Counted from the stretch's first letter, positions 43,621-55,778 are shown. The stretch: DNA of 64,000 bases from Paralithodes platypus (GCA_032716605.1 CM064502.1:36494395-36558394), one strand, 5' to 3'. The notes: generated by a model from the letters alone, not told the origin. Numbers and translations are program-made.

Positions 43621-44705
43621 CACATATACCATTGGCAGGACACCTAGGTGTGAGAAAAACTCTAGACAGAATCAGAGCCCACTTTTACTGGCCAGGAATG
43701 GGTGCAGATGTAGTGGAGTTTTGTAGAGTGTGTCACACTTGCCAGATGACAGGAAAACCCAATCAGAAGGTGCCTGTACATCCTCTGGTGCCCTTGCCCG
43801 TTTTCGAGAATCCTTTTACTAGGGTGGTAGTAGACATTGTAGGCCCATTGCCTAAGACTTCCCAAGGTAACATTTATTTATTAACTATCATGGACATGGC
43901 AACTCGCTACCCAGAGGCTATACCCTTAAGGACTACCTCTGCTCCTACTGTTATCAAGGAACTGCTCAAATTGTTCACCAGAATGGGTTTCCCCCATGAG
44001 GTGCAAAGTGATCAAGGAACTAATTTTACCTCTAACATTTTCCAGCAGTCCCTGAAGGAGTTGGGTATCGAGCATGTAAAGTCTAGCACCTACCACCCAA
44101 AGAGTCAAGGGGTTCTCGAACGATATCATCAGACATTAAAGGGAATGTTACGTAAGTATTGTACAGAGACCGGAGTTGAGTGGGATGAGGGGGTAACTTT
44201 TCTTTTATTTGCTACTCGTGAGGTTCCAACTGAATCCCTGGGTTTTTCCCCTAATGAGCTAGTTTTCGGTCACCAGGTAAGAGGTCCTTTGCAACTATTG
44301 TAGGATAGCCTAGTTGGCCAGGAGGGGAACCAAAACCTCCTCAAGTATGTTTCAGATTTCAAAACCCGGCTGAGATCCTCATGTGAGTTTGCCGCTCAAA
44401 ACTTGACAGTGGCTAAAAGCTCCATGAAGAAATGGTATGACAGAAAAGCCCGTGAGAGGGAGTTTAAGCCCGGTGATGAGGTTTTGGTCCTGCTCCCCCT
44501 TTTTGGCCAACCTTTATCTGCCAAGTTCAGGGGCCCATATAAGATCATTCGGAGGGTGAGCATTGCCGATTATCTAGTAACTACCCCAGACAGGAGAAAG
44601 CCCACGCAAGTATTCCATATAAATATATTGAAACCCTACCATAGGTCCCCTGATTCCTCTCCTCCAGATTCTCCCACTGTGGCAGTGAATGTCCTCTTTA
44701 AGTAA
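43621..44705 (+). pseudogene. Gypsy-1 integrase, main part
   Basis: Continues with AGHLGVRKTLDRIRAHFYWP and CRVCHTCQMTGK (HHCC zinc binding). The catalytic core follows: VVVDIVGPLPKTSQGNIYLL (Asp), EVQSDQGTNFTS (Asp), YHPKSQGVLERYHQTLK (Glu). One TAG at 44301-44303 interrupts it in GPLQLL-DSLVGQ. It then continues in the same frame through the GPY/F-like module (GDEVLVLLPLF...KFRGPYKIIRRVS...TPDRRKPTQVFHINILKPY). In this group RT should follow, but the sequence runs from TVAVNVLF straight into LTR sequence at 44694, so RT and RNase H are deleted. Confidence 0.88.
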
Positions 44706-45548
44706 TTGGATTATGATGAAAGTAATACTATTGTTTTATATTAATACTTAAGAGTTCTTTCATTTTCTTTGAATTAAGCTTGCATTGCTTAACGGTGCTT
44801 AGTACGGTGATGCTATTGTCTCGTATTAGTAATATCGCCTTAGACTAACATGGCTGTGTTAATATTACTTCTAGTGATTCCTAAGCTGAAGAAAATTCTT
44901 TTGCTTCAAAATATTATATTTTGCTTTTCATATTATTTGAGTGAGACCTGAATCGAATCTATGAAGCGATCCTGTAACTTTATTTACTCATAATCAAACC
45001 TCAATGTTACGTGGTTAAGAAATACATTTAACTAATTATTAAATATATATCTAACTTTTTATGTGACTTTGATATTACTCCTGATGATAATAATAATATA
45101 ATACTATTAACGTAAGACAAGAACCAAGAATAATTACATTAAATATAAATAAAAGGACATATAAGAAAAGTATCTATTAATTTCAAAAAGGGTAAGAGAC
45201 AGAAATATTCTTACTTTAATATTTATCTTTAAAGACTTTTTATAAAATTAAGTCCTTCTTTAGCTATAACTTATTCGGTTCATAACCATAGCCTACTAAG
45301 CTTCGGTTAAATAATAATTCTTTATAAATACTACATGACTTTAATTAGTTTCAGTATTTTTCATAATTAAAGAGTATCAGTCAATAAAGGATACTAAGTC
45401 CTAAGATCCAAAAGGAAAGGAAGCAACAACAGGAAATTATTTTATTAGATTTTACTTTTGTTTTGCCTTCAGCTGACTGATACCTTAATATATATCTCTG
45501 TGCTATCTAGATTCATCAAGTTAACCACTTGAGGATCAAGATACGTAA
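44694..45548 (+). repeat. Gypsy-1 3' LTR, 5'-truncated
   Basis: 855 bp matching 34474-35328. The left junction shares CTCTTTAAGTAATT between the end of the coding part and the LTR, a microhomology that suggests how RT, RNase H and the first part of the LTR were lost. Its right edge runs into a TA array. Confidence 0.85.
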
Positions 45549-45581
45549 TATATATACGGTATATATACAGTATATATATAC

Positions 45582-45618
<37 letters not shown>

Positions 45619-46206
45619 TATATATAATTATATATACCGGTATATATATATATATTTATTTATATTTTTATATTCACCTTTGGAATATTTATCTAATATT
45701 TGGTCAGCATAACACCAAGTTTTGCACTATCTAGCATTATGAATATGATGTAATTCTAATATATATACAAGAAAGAAATAGTGACCATAATCTTTGACTT
45801 TCACCTTGATCTTTGACTAACAAAAACACAATATACGGATAATCGTCCAATATGTTCGTGCAATGGACTGAACCCCCGAAATTCTTAGTAAAGTAATGTT
45901 CAGCATCATCATTAATTGGAAAATCATGAACACTGCAGTCCAATACTCATAGTTCCCCAAAAGAGACCAGACAGCCCTACCCAGACACCATCGTGGCATA
46001 CGGGTTGCAGGAACAAAGCGAGAGGACTGGACCAACCATGCACATCATTCAAAACCTCCCTTGAAAAATTAAAGGAACAGTCAGGGGAGGTAAAGGGGAG
46101 GTCAGTGACACAAAACGTGCCAGTATGTATACATGGAAATTGGTTGGCCTCTCATCATTCAGTACAAGTAAATCCAGATCCCCAACCAAAGAGGCAAGAA
46201 GCTCAC
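45549..46206. repeat. TA array, then no recognisable gene
   Basis: 45549-45653 is an imperfect TA array with CGG and CAG interruptions. 45654-46206 has no motif I recognise. Confidence 0.7.
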
Positions 46207-46625
46207 CCCGAGGATTACATACATACAAGCTTTAAGACTGTTTTGTCCACTGAGAATGTGGTTACAGTCTCACGTCATAAATGGCGGCTTTCTAAGCAGC
46301 TCTGTCAAAGGCTGCCTCTGCAGTCAAGTTCTCTATTTTGAGATCGGACCGGTGTACCTGATCCCATGTCATTCTAGGTCTAGCGCTACGTGCAGCTCCC
46401 CCCACCTTCACAGTCCGGCATTTCTGCACCCAATTCTGATCATCCATTCTTTCCACGTGTCCAAATCAACCACGTCGGCTCGTGCGCATCACTTCACTGA
46501 CACTCCTAATGCTCAGACGCCTTCTTAATTCCTCGCTTGATACCCTGTCCCTAAGGTTAACCCCCCATATCCATCTCACCATTCTCTTCTCGTTCCGTTC
46601 CGTGGAAATTGGAAATTGCATCGCC
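46207..46625 (-). mobile_element. RTE-like LINE 3' end (third copy)
   Basis: Minus translation contains RMVRWIWGVNLRDRVSSEEL and VMRTSRRG, the same C-terminal series as at 8822-9070. An ACATACATAC tail lies at the left (3') edge. Confidence 0.7.
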
Positions 46626-46629
46626 CAAC

Positions 46630-48430
46630 AAAGGATGGTGGCCATTAAGGTCACCAAGGAGATAATAAATTGAGGAGGTGAGTTGATGTGATGAAATGCT
46701 TTTGACTATCCTTTTGAGAAGTGCGGTGTGATCGAAACCTCCCAACACATGCGATCAATACTAAATAAATGGGCGATCTGATACCTGTTCAGAGCAAGAA
46801 GCTGTGCGGGGGTGAAGAACCCACGGACACGGTTGAGCACACCTAACTCCTGGTAAGCTTTTTCAGCAAATGTGATAAGATCTTTCCAAGAAATATCAGA
46901 AGAAAATGGAACACCAAGAATATTGAGTATTTAACCCTTAATTAGCGGCTCACCACATAAGTCGTATTTAATAAAGCTGGACTATGTGGCGGCGCTCGAC
47001 ATAGGTCGAGTGGCAATTTCAGCACGTAATGTTGCTGAGAGAGAGAGACAAGTGGTGGCAGGAGAGTAGCGAGCGTATGACTGCTCCAGACCACCGCGGC
47101 GAACATACTGACACGAATCCCAGCTCCCTCCTCCCTCTCTCACTCGCTATATAAGGAATTGTATCGGGAAAGTGGCTAATTACATGCTTTTTGCACTCGC
47201 GTTGCACGGTTATTGCAAGAAAACTAGCCATCATAAAAGGATCGTTATGGTGTCATTCGAAAGCTCTGTTTATGCCCTTTCAGGGATAGGTACTTGTTTT
47301 ACGTTCTGGGTCTTATTTAGGCATGAAAATGATCACGTAAACAGCCCTATTTTGGCTAAAAACACCCCGCTGGGCGGTACATATAAATAAACCGCATAGG
47401 CCGCTCGTAAGGTGTTAAGGTTGATATGTGTATTGTTAAAGAGTAAGGAATAGTCATGTGGAAGATTGTGACGGGTAGATAGATGGAAAAATTGAGTTTT
47501 GGCAAAATTGAAAAAAGGCAACAAGATTCTCTATGCCCTAATTGCAAAGAGTCGATATATTAGAAGTTAGGTATGCTATGGCCTCATCAAGTGAGTTTTG
47601 GAGTAATTGCTTGGTGGGATCTTGTGGGAACCTAGTTGAATAGTGTAAGGCAGGGTCATCAGCATATGATTGGATAGGGCTAGAGATACAGTTGCGAAGA
47701 TCATTAATTAATATTAATAAAGATAACTGATATCGAAGGAAAATTCTGAGGAACACCGGAGTTGATAGGTTGAGGAAGTGAGCGAAGGCCATCCACAATC
47801 GCAACTATGGAATGACCAGAAAGAAATTTGAGATAAAGGTACAGTTAGAGGTATAGAAACCGAAGGAGGGTAGTTTAGGAATTAGAGATATTTGCCAGTC
47901 TCTATTAAAAGTTTTCAATGTCTAGTGCAATAGAAAAGGTCTCACTGAAGTTCCAAAAGGAGGATGACCAAGAGTTAGTAAGGTAAGTAAGGAGATCACT
48001 AAGTGACCCTAAGGAAGCCATACTGGCGATGTGAAAGTAGACTTTGAGAAGGCAAATGGTTAAGAAATTTCGAATTAAGAATGGATTAAAAAACTTAAGA
48101 GATACAGGAAATGAGAACAATTGGATGATAGTTGGAGGGTTGAGAGCAGTCACCCTTCTTTGGGACAGGTTGAATGAGAGCAAACTTTCAGCAAGAAGGA
48201 AAGATGTTAGAGGAAAGACAGTGACGGAAAAGTTTGCCGAGGCAGGGAGTCAGGACGGAAAAACATATTTTGAGTACAACAGGAGGAACACCATCTGGTC
48301 CATACGCCTTAGAGAGGGCAGAAAGTACATCATTAGAAGAAATTAGGCATAAGTAAGAGAAGGAGTTCGAGATCGAGGAAAAGCACCAGAATTATCCAAG
48401 GCGGAGTTTTTAGTGATAGTTTGAGCACAA
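46630..48430 (-). mobile_element. Jockey-type LINE (family A), second copy
   Basis: Minus-strand fragments of the LINE seen at 19125-21840. RT thumb pieces at 47333-47547 and 47538-47804 include QSYADDPALHYSTRF (the catalytic DD) and, nearer the 3' side, LGVLNRVRGFFTPAQLLALN. A TTAA MITE interrupts it at 46935-47414. Many stops and frame changes, so non-functional. Confidence 0.75.
46935..47414 (+). mobile_element. 480-bp TTAA MITE with paired palindromes
   Basis: TTAA at 46931-46934 and 47415-47418. The LINE reads on across it. The left end has CACCACATAAGTCGTA (46951) and CTCGACATAGGTCGAG (46995), exactly 44 bp apart, the first starting 16 bp from the TTAA. The terminal repeats (CCCTTAATTAGCGGC and CACCTTACGAGCGGC) are imperfect. 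Relatives are at 14418, 19625 and 38760. Confidence 0.82.
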
Positions 48431-49108
48431 ACAAGTCTCCTCACACGGCAATAGTTTCTTTGCTTATATGACACCGCAAGAATAATTCAAAGTAGCATGA
48501 GGGAAACAATCGAATAATTGGCCTGAAAGGAAAGACAGACACATAAGGTTGGCACTTTGTGTAGAATTTGAGACCAGTAATTGGAAGCGAACATCAGCAT
48601 GGATATTATACCACATATTCAAGAAACGTGAGACAGTCTGATTGCGATTCCCAACTTTTGGATCAGCGTTTATCGTCAACTTAGGTACCTCTCCACTGGG
48701 TGAGGACTGACCTTAATTCTCTTAATCAACACACTAGTAATAAGCAATGGACACCAAACACATAGGAATATGATATAAAAAATGTGTTCCTTAACTGATA
48801 GGGTACAATCTCAATAAGTCTCTGGAGAAATAAGAATGGCAATCATATACAAATAATAATAGTGTTTCAAATTAACATATCAACAATAACACAGAGATAA
48901 TAAGTCTCAAATCACAAGAAATAAAAGTCCTGAAATAAATATGCAAAGCTCTCAAATATGGTTTGAACGTAAGTAAATAATAGTTACTGCGATACTAAAA
49001 TCGTAGTACTGAAAGTTATGGAAAATAGAACAATATTGAATCTCAAAACGAACAATAAGTTAATGCAACTTGAATAAGTTTATAAACTGTAATAACTCAA
49101 TGAATAAT
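48431..49108. other. No recognisable gene
   Basis: AT-rich, with short frames only (48464-48679 minus has no motif). Confidence 0.6.
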
Positions 49109-49112
49109 AAGG

Positions 49113-50170
49113 TGTTACGGTTTGGGGTTGAATCCATAACACTAAGGACGTATCTCTAGAATTAAGGTTAACTTGTCCTTAAACTATTAATTCTTAAAGT
49201 TAGTTATGAGGTATCAATGAAAGTATATAAATAAAGTATAACTGATAAAAGTAATTATTCAAATATTAAATATCCCAAATTTTTTATTTATAATTAGTAA
49301 ACCCCACTCACGAATCAGTCACTGGTTTGTATGGTTAAGCCATAGTAAAGTAATTATGTTTTCAAATAAATTATGATATTCATATTCATATCAATTAGTT
49401 ATGAAGGGGGGGTAGTTGTTTTAGTTTACGCAATAAAGATATAAATGGTAAAGCTCAAAGGCTCTGGTAAAATTATATGAAAACATATTTTCACTATAAA
49501 CACAAACAACAATTAATCTGAAGTAACATAATTTAGATATGATCTGATATGTTAAGAGATCCAAAAATAGTTATTCAAAAATAGTTAATCAACATCTATA
49601 AATAATAGTTCTCAACAGAAATAGTGATGACAAATAAATCCGACCAATCTTTACACTGTCGGAACACAAGACAAACCCAACTAACACACAATTCCTTATA
49701 GCCTAACTAAAGATGGCCAAAATATAAACAAAACTTAGCTGAGAAATACAGAGGTCATGGCGAAAACTATATATAAATCCAGGCAGAAGGTAGTGGTAGA
49801 TCCTGTCTCGTCACACTGTAGGTAACAACTGCCTACTCTTCCAATATCCTGGTACCTCGTCACTTTGTAATGGTTAACAAACATACAAACACACACACTG
49901 GGTCGGCCCACAGTCATACAAGAAAGAAAGGAAACTCACACAACCAGAAAGGAAACGCCACGAACCTCAATGAACTCCTAGGAACAAAACCATGAATGAG
50001 ATAACAAAACTTACAGGTCCAGCTCTAATGGTCTCAACTAGGTTTCATGAATACAATATATACACTAAACAAACCAATGAACCCGAACACAATGAACATG
50101 GGTGATATTCACAAATACTAATCTTTCCAGTAACATGTACAGTTGGACCACAAAATACCTGTACATAATA
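49113..50170 (-). repeat. Gypsy-2 3' LTR
   Basis: 1058 bp. On plus it runs from TGTTACGGTTTGGGG to CCTGTACATAATA. It matches 53482-54831 apart from an insertion in the latter. Confidence 0.9.
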
Positions 50171-50310
50171 TTCCTCCCTCCTTAAGAGATTTATTCAGGG
50201 AACATAAATTTAGGTTAACCTTTATCACCTAAAAGATAAAGCAGAAACTTCTATACCCCTAAATTATAAACACATAACTGAAACATACCACTAACCATAA
50301 CCTCTCCAAA

Positions 50311-50988
50311 TTATACACGAGACAACATATCTGCAATCACATTGTCTTTTCCCTTGATGTGACATATTTCGAAGTTATAGGACTGCAACATGAGAGCCCA
50401 CCTCATCAATCGTTGATTATGATTCTTCATTTTATGTAAGAATTTCAAGGGGTTATGGTCAGTGTATACTTCTACGGCATATTTGGCATTATTCAAGTAA
50501 ACATCAAACTTATTGAGAGCAAACACAAGAGCTAAACACTCCTTTTCAATAGTACTGTAATGTTGTTGATAAGTCTTTAATTTGTAAGAAGCATAACATA
50601 AAGGATGCAGTACTCCAGATTCTCTACATTGCAACAGAACGGCACCAATCCCTTTATCACTTGCGTCGACCTGGAGTATAACAGGTATATTGTAGTCAGG
50701 AGATTTCATAATAGGAGCACTGATCAATGTAGCTTTAAGTTTGTTGAAGGACTCTCTATATTCACTTGTCCAGACAAATTTCTTTTTGGGACTTACAAGG
50801 TCAGTCAGGGGAGCAGACACGTCAGCAAAGTTGGGCACAAAGCGACGGTAATAACCAGCCATTCCGATGAAACACATCACTGCCTTACGATCCCGGGGTT
50901 CAGGCAGTGACGAGATGGCTTCAACTTTGGCATTCACAGGGCTTACTTCTCCCCCTCCCCCCCCCCCAACAAGATGTCCCAGAAACAC
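50311..50988 (-). pseudogene. Gypsy-2 RT end and RNase H
   Basis: A 225-codon frame with FLGHLVG, AVMCFIGMAGYYRRFVPNFA (RT connection), VILQVDASDKGIGAVLLQ (first RNase H Asp), YSTIEKECLALVFAL (Glu), VYTDHNPLKFLH (Asp) and the terminal HIKGKDNVIADMLSRV. The RNase H active-site residues are intact. It is separated from the RT frame by a G run (plus-strand C run at 50957-50967), a likely slippage site. It is the last domain before the 3' LTR, with no integrase after it. Confidence 0.9.
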
Positions 50989-51773
50989 CAGCTTGGCATG
51001 TCTGAACTCACTTTTGAGAGATTTACGGTAAGTTCAGCTGCTGCCAGCCGTTCGAACAGTAGTCGCAGTCGGGACAAATGCTTTTGCCATGTTCTACCAT
51101 AGAAAACCAAGTCATCCAGATAAGAGTGTACACCTTCCAAACTCCCAGTCACATGGTGCATCAGTCGCTGGAACATTGCAGGGGCGTTTACCATGCCGAA
51201 AGGTAGAACATTATACTGAAACAACCCGTGTAGAGTAACGAAGGCAGATATGTTTTTAGCCCGCTCGGACAGCCTTACTTGATAATATCCCGAGAGCAGG
51301 TCCATTTTAGTAACAAATCTAGCCTCCCCAAGTTGGTCAATGATGTCATCTATACGGGGTAGGGGATAGCAATCTTGGCAGGTCAACTTATTCACCAGAC
51401 GATAGTCAGTGCACATTCGGTGTGTTCCATCTGGTTTAGGGACTAGGATACATGGTGATGCCCACTCGCTGCAACTCTTCTCTGCCAGTCCGTTGTCCAG
51501 TAGGAACTCCACCTCCCGGCGCATGATCTCCCCCTTCCAAGGACTGATACGGTAGGGGTGCTGCTTCACAGATCGGGCACCATCCTGCAACACCACATCG
51601 TGTTCGACTAGTGGACATTGGTGAGTCACATCATGGCACAGCTGAGGAAAATCAGAGAGCAGGCAACGCAGATCTCCACTTTGGGCATCTGTCAAGTGCT
51701 GTAATTTAACATGAATGTTAGCAAGAATGTCAGAGTTTTTCAATTTGCAATCCTTCATAGACCTCATCTCCAT
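50943..51773 (-). pseudogene. Gypsy-2 reverse transcriptase
   Basis: A 276-codon frame. It begins in the spacer typical of this group (LQHLTDAQSGDLRCLLSDFP) and continues with HPYRISPWKGEIMRREVEFL, SEWASPCILVPKPDGTHRMC, FVTKMDLLSGYYQVRLSERA (catalytic Asp), YNVLPFGMVNAPAMFQRLM and SYLDDLVFYG (catalytic YLDD). The active site is intact. The frame shifts near 51010 (SKVSSDMPSW) and again at the G run. The integrase lies immediately upstream in element sense (51836-52531). Confidence 0.9.
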
Positions 51774-51833
51774 TATATCCCTATCATTCTGATCCTCCTT
51801 TCTAATGGCTACAACATTAACAGGACGGGTATG

Positions 51834-52531
51834 CTAGAGTTTCAAGGAATTAATATGCATAACCCTTTTTCCTTTTCTCCGATCTGGTGTTGTAATGAGA
51901 TAATGGACATCACCTAACTTCTCTTCAACAGAATATGGTCCAAAAAACTTACATTGTAAAGGATGTTTTGGGATAGGCAACAATGCTAGTACTAGATCAC
52001 CAGGATTAAGTTCTCTGTCTACACTTTTCAAATCATAATGGGATTTCATTTTTCTCTGAGCCTCATCCAAGTTATTTAAAGCAACTTGCCATGCAGATTT
52101 GAGTCGCTCCCTGAATTTCTCAACATACACAAGTAAAGGTTTGTCATCCTGACTCTCCAACCATGTGTCTCGTAACATGTGTAATGGAGTTCTCACTTCA
52201 TGCCCAAACACGAGTTCACATGGTGCAAAGCCTAGAGACTCTTGAACAGTGGTCCTGATAGCTCACAGTACAAACTGAACTCCAGAGTCCCAGTCAGCAT
52301 TATTATCTGCACAATACTTTGTAAGAGCTGACTTTAGAGTTTGATGAAAGCGTTCAAGTGCCCCCTGGGACTCTGGATGACCAGCAGAGGAGTGGAATTG
52401 TTTAATCCCCATTTCATGCATAATCTGTGAAAAAAGTTTAGAGGTAAAGTTGCTACCTAAGTCTGACTGAATAGACTTTGGAATACCATAAAGGGTAAAA
52501 AATGTAGTGAGAGTTTCTACTATTGTCTATC
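51834..52531 (-). pseudogene. Gypsy-2 integrase, C-terminal two thirds
   Basis: Begins inside the core at FFTLYGIPKSIQSDLGSNFT (second Asp), then SSAGHPESQGALERFHQTLK (Glu). A stop follows in VQFVL-stop-AIRTTVQESLGF, then ELVFGHEVRTPLHML and the GPY/F-like module (NPGDLVLALLPIPKHPLQ, CKFFGPYSVEEKLG, TPDRRKGKRVMHINSLKL). The zinc-binding region and first catalytic Asp were lost in the deletion that joins it to gag at about 52531. It lies 5' of RT in element sense. Confidence 0.88.
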
Positions 52532-53301
52532 CTAACCTAACTCAACATATGTCTGCTTGTCCCCTCTACTTGCACTCCTAAATGTTAGTCTGTGAGTCTC
52601 TGGGATCACATCATAAATATCAAGGATAGTCTTTTTGAAAACATCATAGGCAAGACTTTCATCGGGTAACAAATGATATGTATCTTTTGCCCTTCCAACT
52701 AAAGCAGTCTGAGCCAGGAAAATCCACTGACTCTCAGGCCAGTTAAGCTGTTTAGCAGTTATCTCAAACAAAGAACAAAAAATCATCAGGATTGGATTAA
52801 TCAAACTTAGGCACAAAGTCAATAGCCTTGCCCAAATGTATAGGATTTCCTTGAGAATGTTCACCACCATTAGATTGGTCGGACCTTCTGTCACTCATCA
52901 TTTTATTATGTTCCATTTATTTTAACTTCACCTCCATCTCTTTTAATCGTACTTCACTCATGAGCCTCTCGTGTTCTTTCTGTGCTTGAGCTTCCCTTTC
53001 CTCATGTTCTAGTTTCCTTTCTTCATGTTCTCTTTGAGCCTTCTTATCCTCAAATTCAAGCCTAAGTAATTCATTTGACACTACTTCAGGACACAGAATA
53101 AGCAGCCTCAGAGAGTATGTTCTTATTGACTAATTCAGTAATAACTAGTTTCCTGATTCCAATTCCCGCCTTTGTCATACTAGACATATGAGGAACTGCA
53201 TAATGTTCTGCCAATTTCAACCAGTCATCGTTCTTGATTCTAGATGTACTAAGAACACCTAAACTAGGAGCTTCAATAAATTTATCTAGGTCAAAATCCA
53301 T
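52532..53301 (-). pseudogene. Gypsy-2 gag, 3'-truncated
   Basis: Starts at ATG 53301 (MDFDLDKFIEAPSLGVLSTS) and continues through helical residues. The next frame (52905-53085) encodes a charged coiled coil (KKAQREHEERKLEHEEREAQ). A gag body at 52532-52894 has WPESQWIFLAQTALVGRAKD and FKKTILDIYDVIPETHRLTF, the counterpart of WPFMLQTVLTGQARAKYLSE in Gypsy-1. It ends abruptly at the deletion into integrase. Frame breaks lie near 53090 and 52900. Confidence 0.8.
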
Positions 53302-53457
53302 GGCGGAGCAAACAAAGAAAACAAAGCTGAATATATACTTTCAACCTACTCTATATTAATCCCTCAAACACGAGAACACGAGCATGGTGAATAGTATTAT
53401 ACATTTGAAAAGGAAATTAATAAGGCATTAGCAACCAATACCACAAACTAGCACCTG

Positions 53458-53476
53458 AATCCTGGGCACGGCACCA
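53458..53476 (-). promoter_or_regulatory. Gypsy-2 primer-binding site
   Basis: In element sense TGGTGCCGTGCCCAGGATT, about 5 bp after the 5' LTR end (ACCGTAACA). It starts with TGG and shares its CCAGGATT end with the Gypsy-1 site. Confidence 0.6.
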
Positions 53477-53481
53477 TTTAA

Positions 53482-54831
53482 TGTTACGGTTTGGGGTTGA
53501 ATCTATAACATTAAGGACGTATCTCTAGAATTAAGGTTAACTTGTCCTTAAACTATTAATTATTAAAGTTAGTTATGAGGTATCAATGAAAGTATCTAAA
53601 TAAAGTATAACTGATAAAGTAATACTTTAAATATCAAATATCCCAAGTTCTTAATTTATAATTAGTAAACCCCAGTCACGAATGAGTCACTGGTTTGTAT
53701 GGTTAAGCCATAGTAAAGTAATTATGTTTTCAAATAAATTATGATATTCATATTCATATCAATTATTTATGAAGGGGGGTAGTTGTTTTAGTTTACGCAA
53801 TAAAGATATAAATGGTAAAGTTCAAAGGTTCTGGTAAAATTATATGAACATTTATTTACACTATAAGCTGAAACAACAATTAATCTGTAGTAACATAAGT
53901 TAGATATGATCTGATATGTTAATAGATCCAAAAATAGTTATTCAAAAATATTTAATCAACATCTATAAATAATAGTTCTCAACAGAAATAGTGAGGACAA
54001 ATAAATCCGACCAATCTTTACACTGTCGGAACACAAGACAAACCCAACTAACACACAATTCCTAATAGCCTAACTAAAGATGGCCAAAATATAAACAAAA
54101 CTTAGCTGAGAAATACAGAGGTCATGGCGAAAACTATATATAAATCCAGGCAGAAGGTAGTGGTAGATCCTGTCTCGTCACACTGTAGGTAACAACTGCC
54201 TACTCTTCCAATATTCTAGTACCTCGTCACCTTGTAATGGTTAACATATTTCTTCGAGAGGCTGGTCTATAAGATCTGTGCCCCATGAATATTCTTTCCT
54301 CTCACTTAAACAGTAGGCTACCATAGTGCGGTTGGGAATATGAACATGATTAGATTAATATCCAGTATTCGAGAATGGATAATAAGTCGTAGGCGTGTGC
54401 ATAAACCTTTAACCGTCCTGGTGGTGTAATGGTTAAGGTGGCAAAAATATGTGTGTGATAACCCGGGTTCGAATCCCGGTGGATCATATATACTTTAATT
54501 AATTTCATTGGGGGTGTGGTGGTGAGATTAATAAAAATAATACATACAAACACACACACTGGGCCGGCCCATATTCATACAAGAAAGAAAGGAAACTCAC
54601 ACAACCAGAAAGGAAATGCCACAAACCTCAATGAACCACTAGGAATAAAACCATGAATGAGATAAAAAAACTTACAGGTCCAGCTCTAATGGTCTCAACT
54701 AGGTTTCATGAATACAATATATACACTAAACAAACCAATGAACCCGAACACAATGAACATGGGTGGTATTCACAAATACTAATCTTTCCAGTAACATGTA
54801 CAGTTGGACCACAAAATACCTGTACATAATA
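53482..54831 (-). repeat. Gypsy-2 5' LTR with a SINE insertion
   Basis: Matches the 3' LTR over its whole length except for about 295 extra bases at 54247-54541. Confidence 0.88.
54247..54541 (+). mobile_element. tRNA-derived SINE in the Gypsy-2 LTR
   Basis: The 295 extra bases contain a tRNA-like block at 54414-54486 with A-box-like TGGTGTAATGGTTAAGG and a perfect B box, GGTTCGAATCC, at 54466-54476. After it come ATATACTTTAATTAATTTCA, TTGGGGGTGTGGTGG and an A/T-rich end (AATAAAAATAATAC). The similarity to 17880-18001 defines a family. The acceptor strands do not pair, so it is not a functional tRNA. Confidence 0.75.
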
Positions 54832-54835
54832 AAGG

Positions 54836-55778
54836 ATGAAAATCGATTCATCAAGGTAGAATAATTATATTAGTCAACTATACGTGACTGAGGAAACATT
54901 TAGCTCTGCGACGAAACTTTCACTATTGAATCTGTACCCAAAATGATATGGAGCGCATAAGCTTAGGTCTGTACGAAGTGTTCGAGATTTACTTGTAAGT
55001 GTATGTCTTAATACCTGGAACAAAATTAATATATATATATTTCCAATGCGAGGAATCCAGGAGCATGAATTCAAGGAAGTATGTACATATTTTCCACAAG
55101 ATAGAATGTGTATTGGTCTCCCTCAAATGGAGCAATGGATAATAAATAAAGAAGAGAAGATAGGAAAATTCTTCGGTCTGATGTTAATTAATAAATGAAC
55201 CTTGACATACCTAAGTCTAAACCCTCACTGTAATCATTGTTAACATTACAAACTAGGAAAAGCACTTAAAGGATTTTGTAGAGATTGGAAACACTGGTAG
55301 AACGAGTTTGAGCGAAGACTGTAGTTGGCTCACGGGCTGTCGTGCTTTTGACTACAGGGGCACTGAGATGATCATACTTCCTAGCTAGGCTCAGGCTCAA
55401 ACAATTCCGAGATACGTTCTGCTCGTCTCTTTCGCAAACTCATCTAAGTACAACCCACGATACCACTATCCACGATGAATCTGGGGTTAAACATAAAGTT
55501 TTCCCGGGCGTAGGTGGAGAGTTAGAATTATGACTGTCCTAAATCTCGATATAGTACGTTGATACAAATCCAGGCTTAGGGGGCTTGGGCAGACTTGCAC
55601 TAATAGTACTAAGTTCTTGGTCTAGGTCGAACTTATCATTAAATGACAAGGAGGCTAGTGACTCAATCTCCATCCCATTTGTGTTGATACGGTCGCAGAT
55701 TGACATATAACCACAGGGCTTGTCTTGCCTTTGATTGGGTGACTCGATCTTGGTCTCTAAGTTGGAGTAGACCCCGAT
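54836..55778. other. No recognisable gene
   Basis: Short frames only. Nothing with a family motif. Confidence 0.6.

Larger units (their letters stand above)
49109..54835 (-). mobile_element. Gypsy-2 (Gmr1-like) retrotransposon, AAGG duplication
   Basis: 5.7 kb Ty3/Gypsy element on the minus strand (49113-54831) flanked by AAGG (49109-49112, 54832-54835). Order in element sense: 5' LTR, primer site, gag, integrase, RT, RNase H, purine tract (GGAGGGAGGAA), 3' LTR. Integrase before RT is the reverse of ordinary Ty3/Gypsy and matches the Gmr1 group. A deletion fused mid-gag to mid-integrase, removing zinc knuckle, protease and the first integrase part. Several frame breaks, so not autonomous. 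Confidence 0.9.

Noticed and set aside
54414..54486. A functional tRNA gene
   Set aside because: A and B boxes are present, but the 5' and 3' acceptor strands do not pair and the block lies inside a SINE-like insertion.
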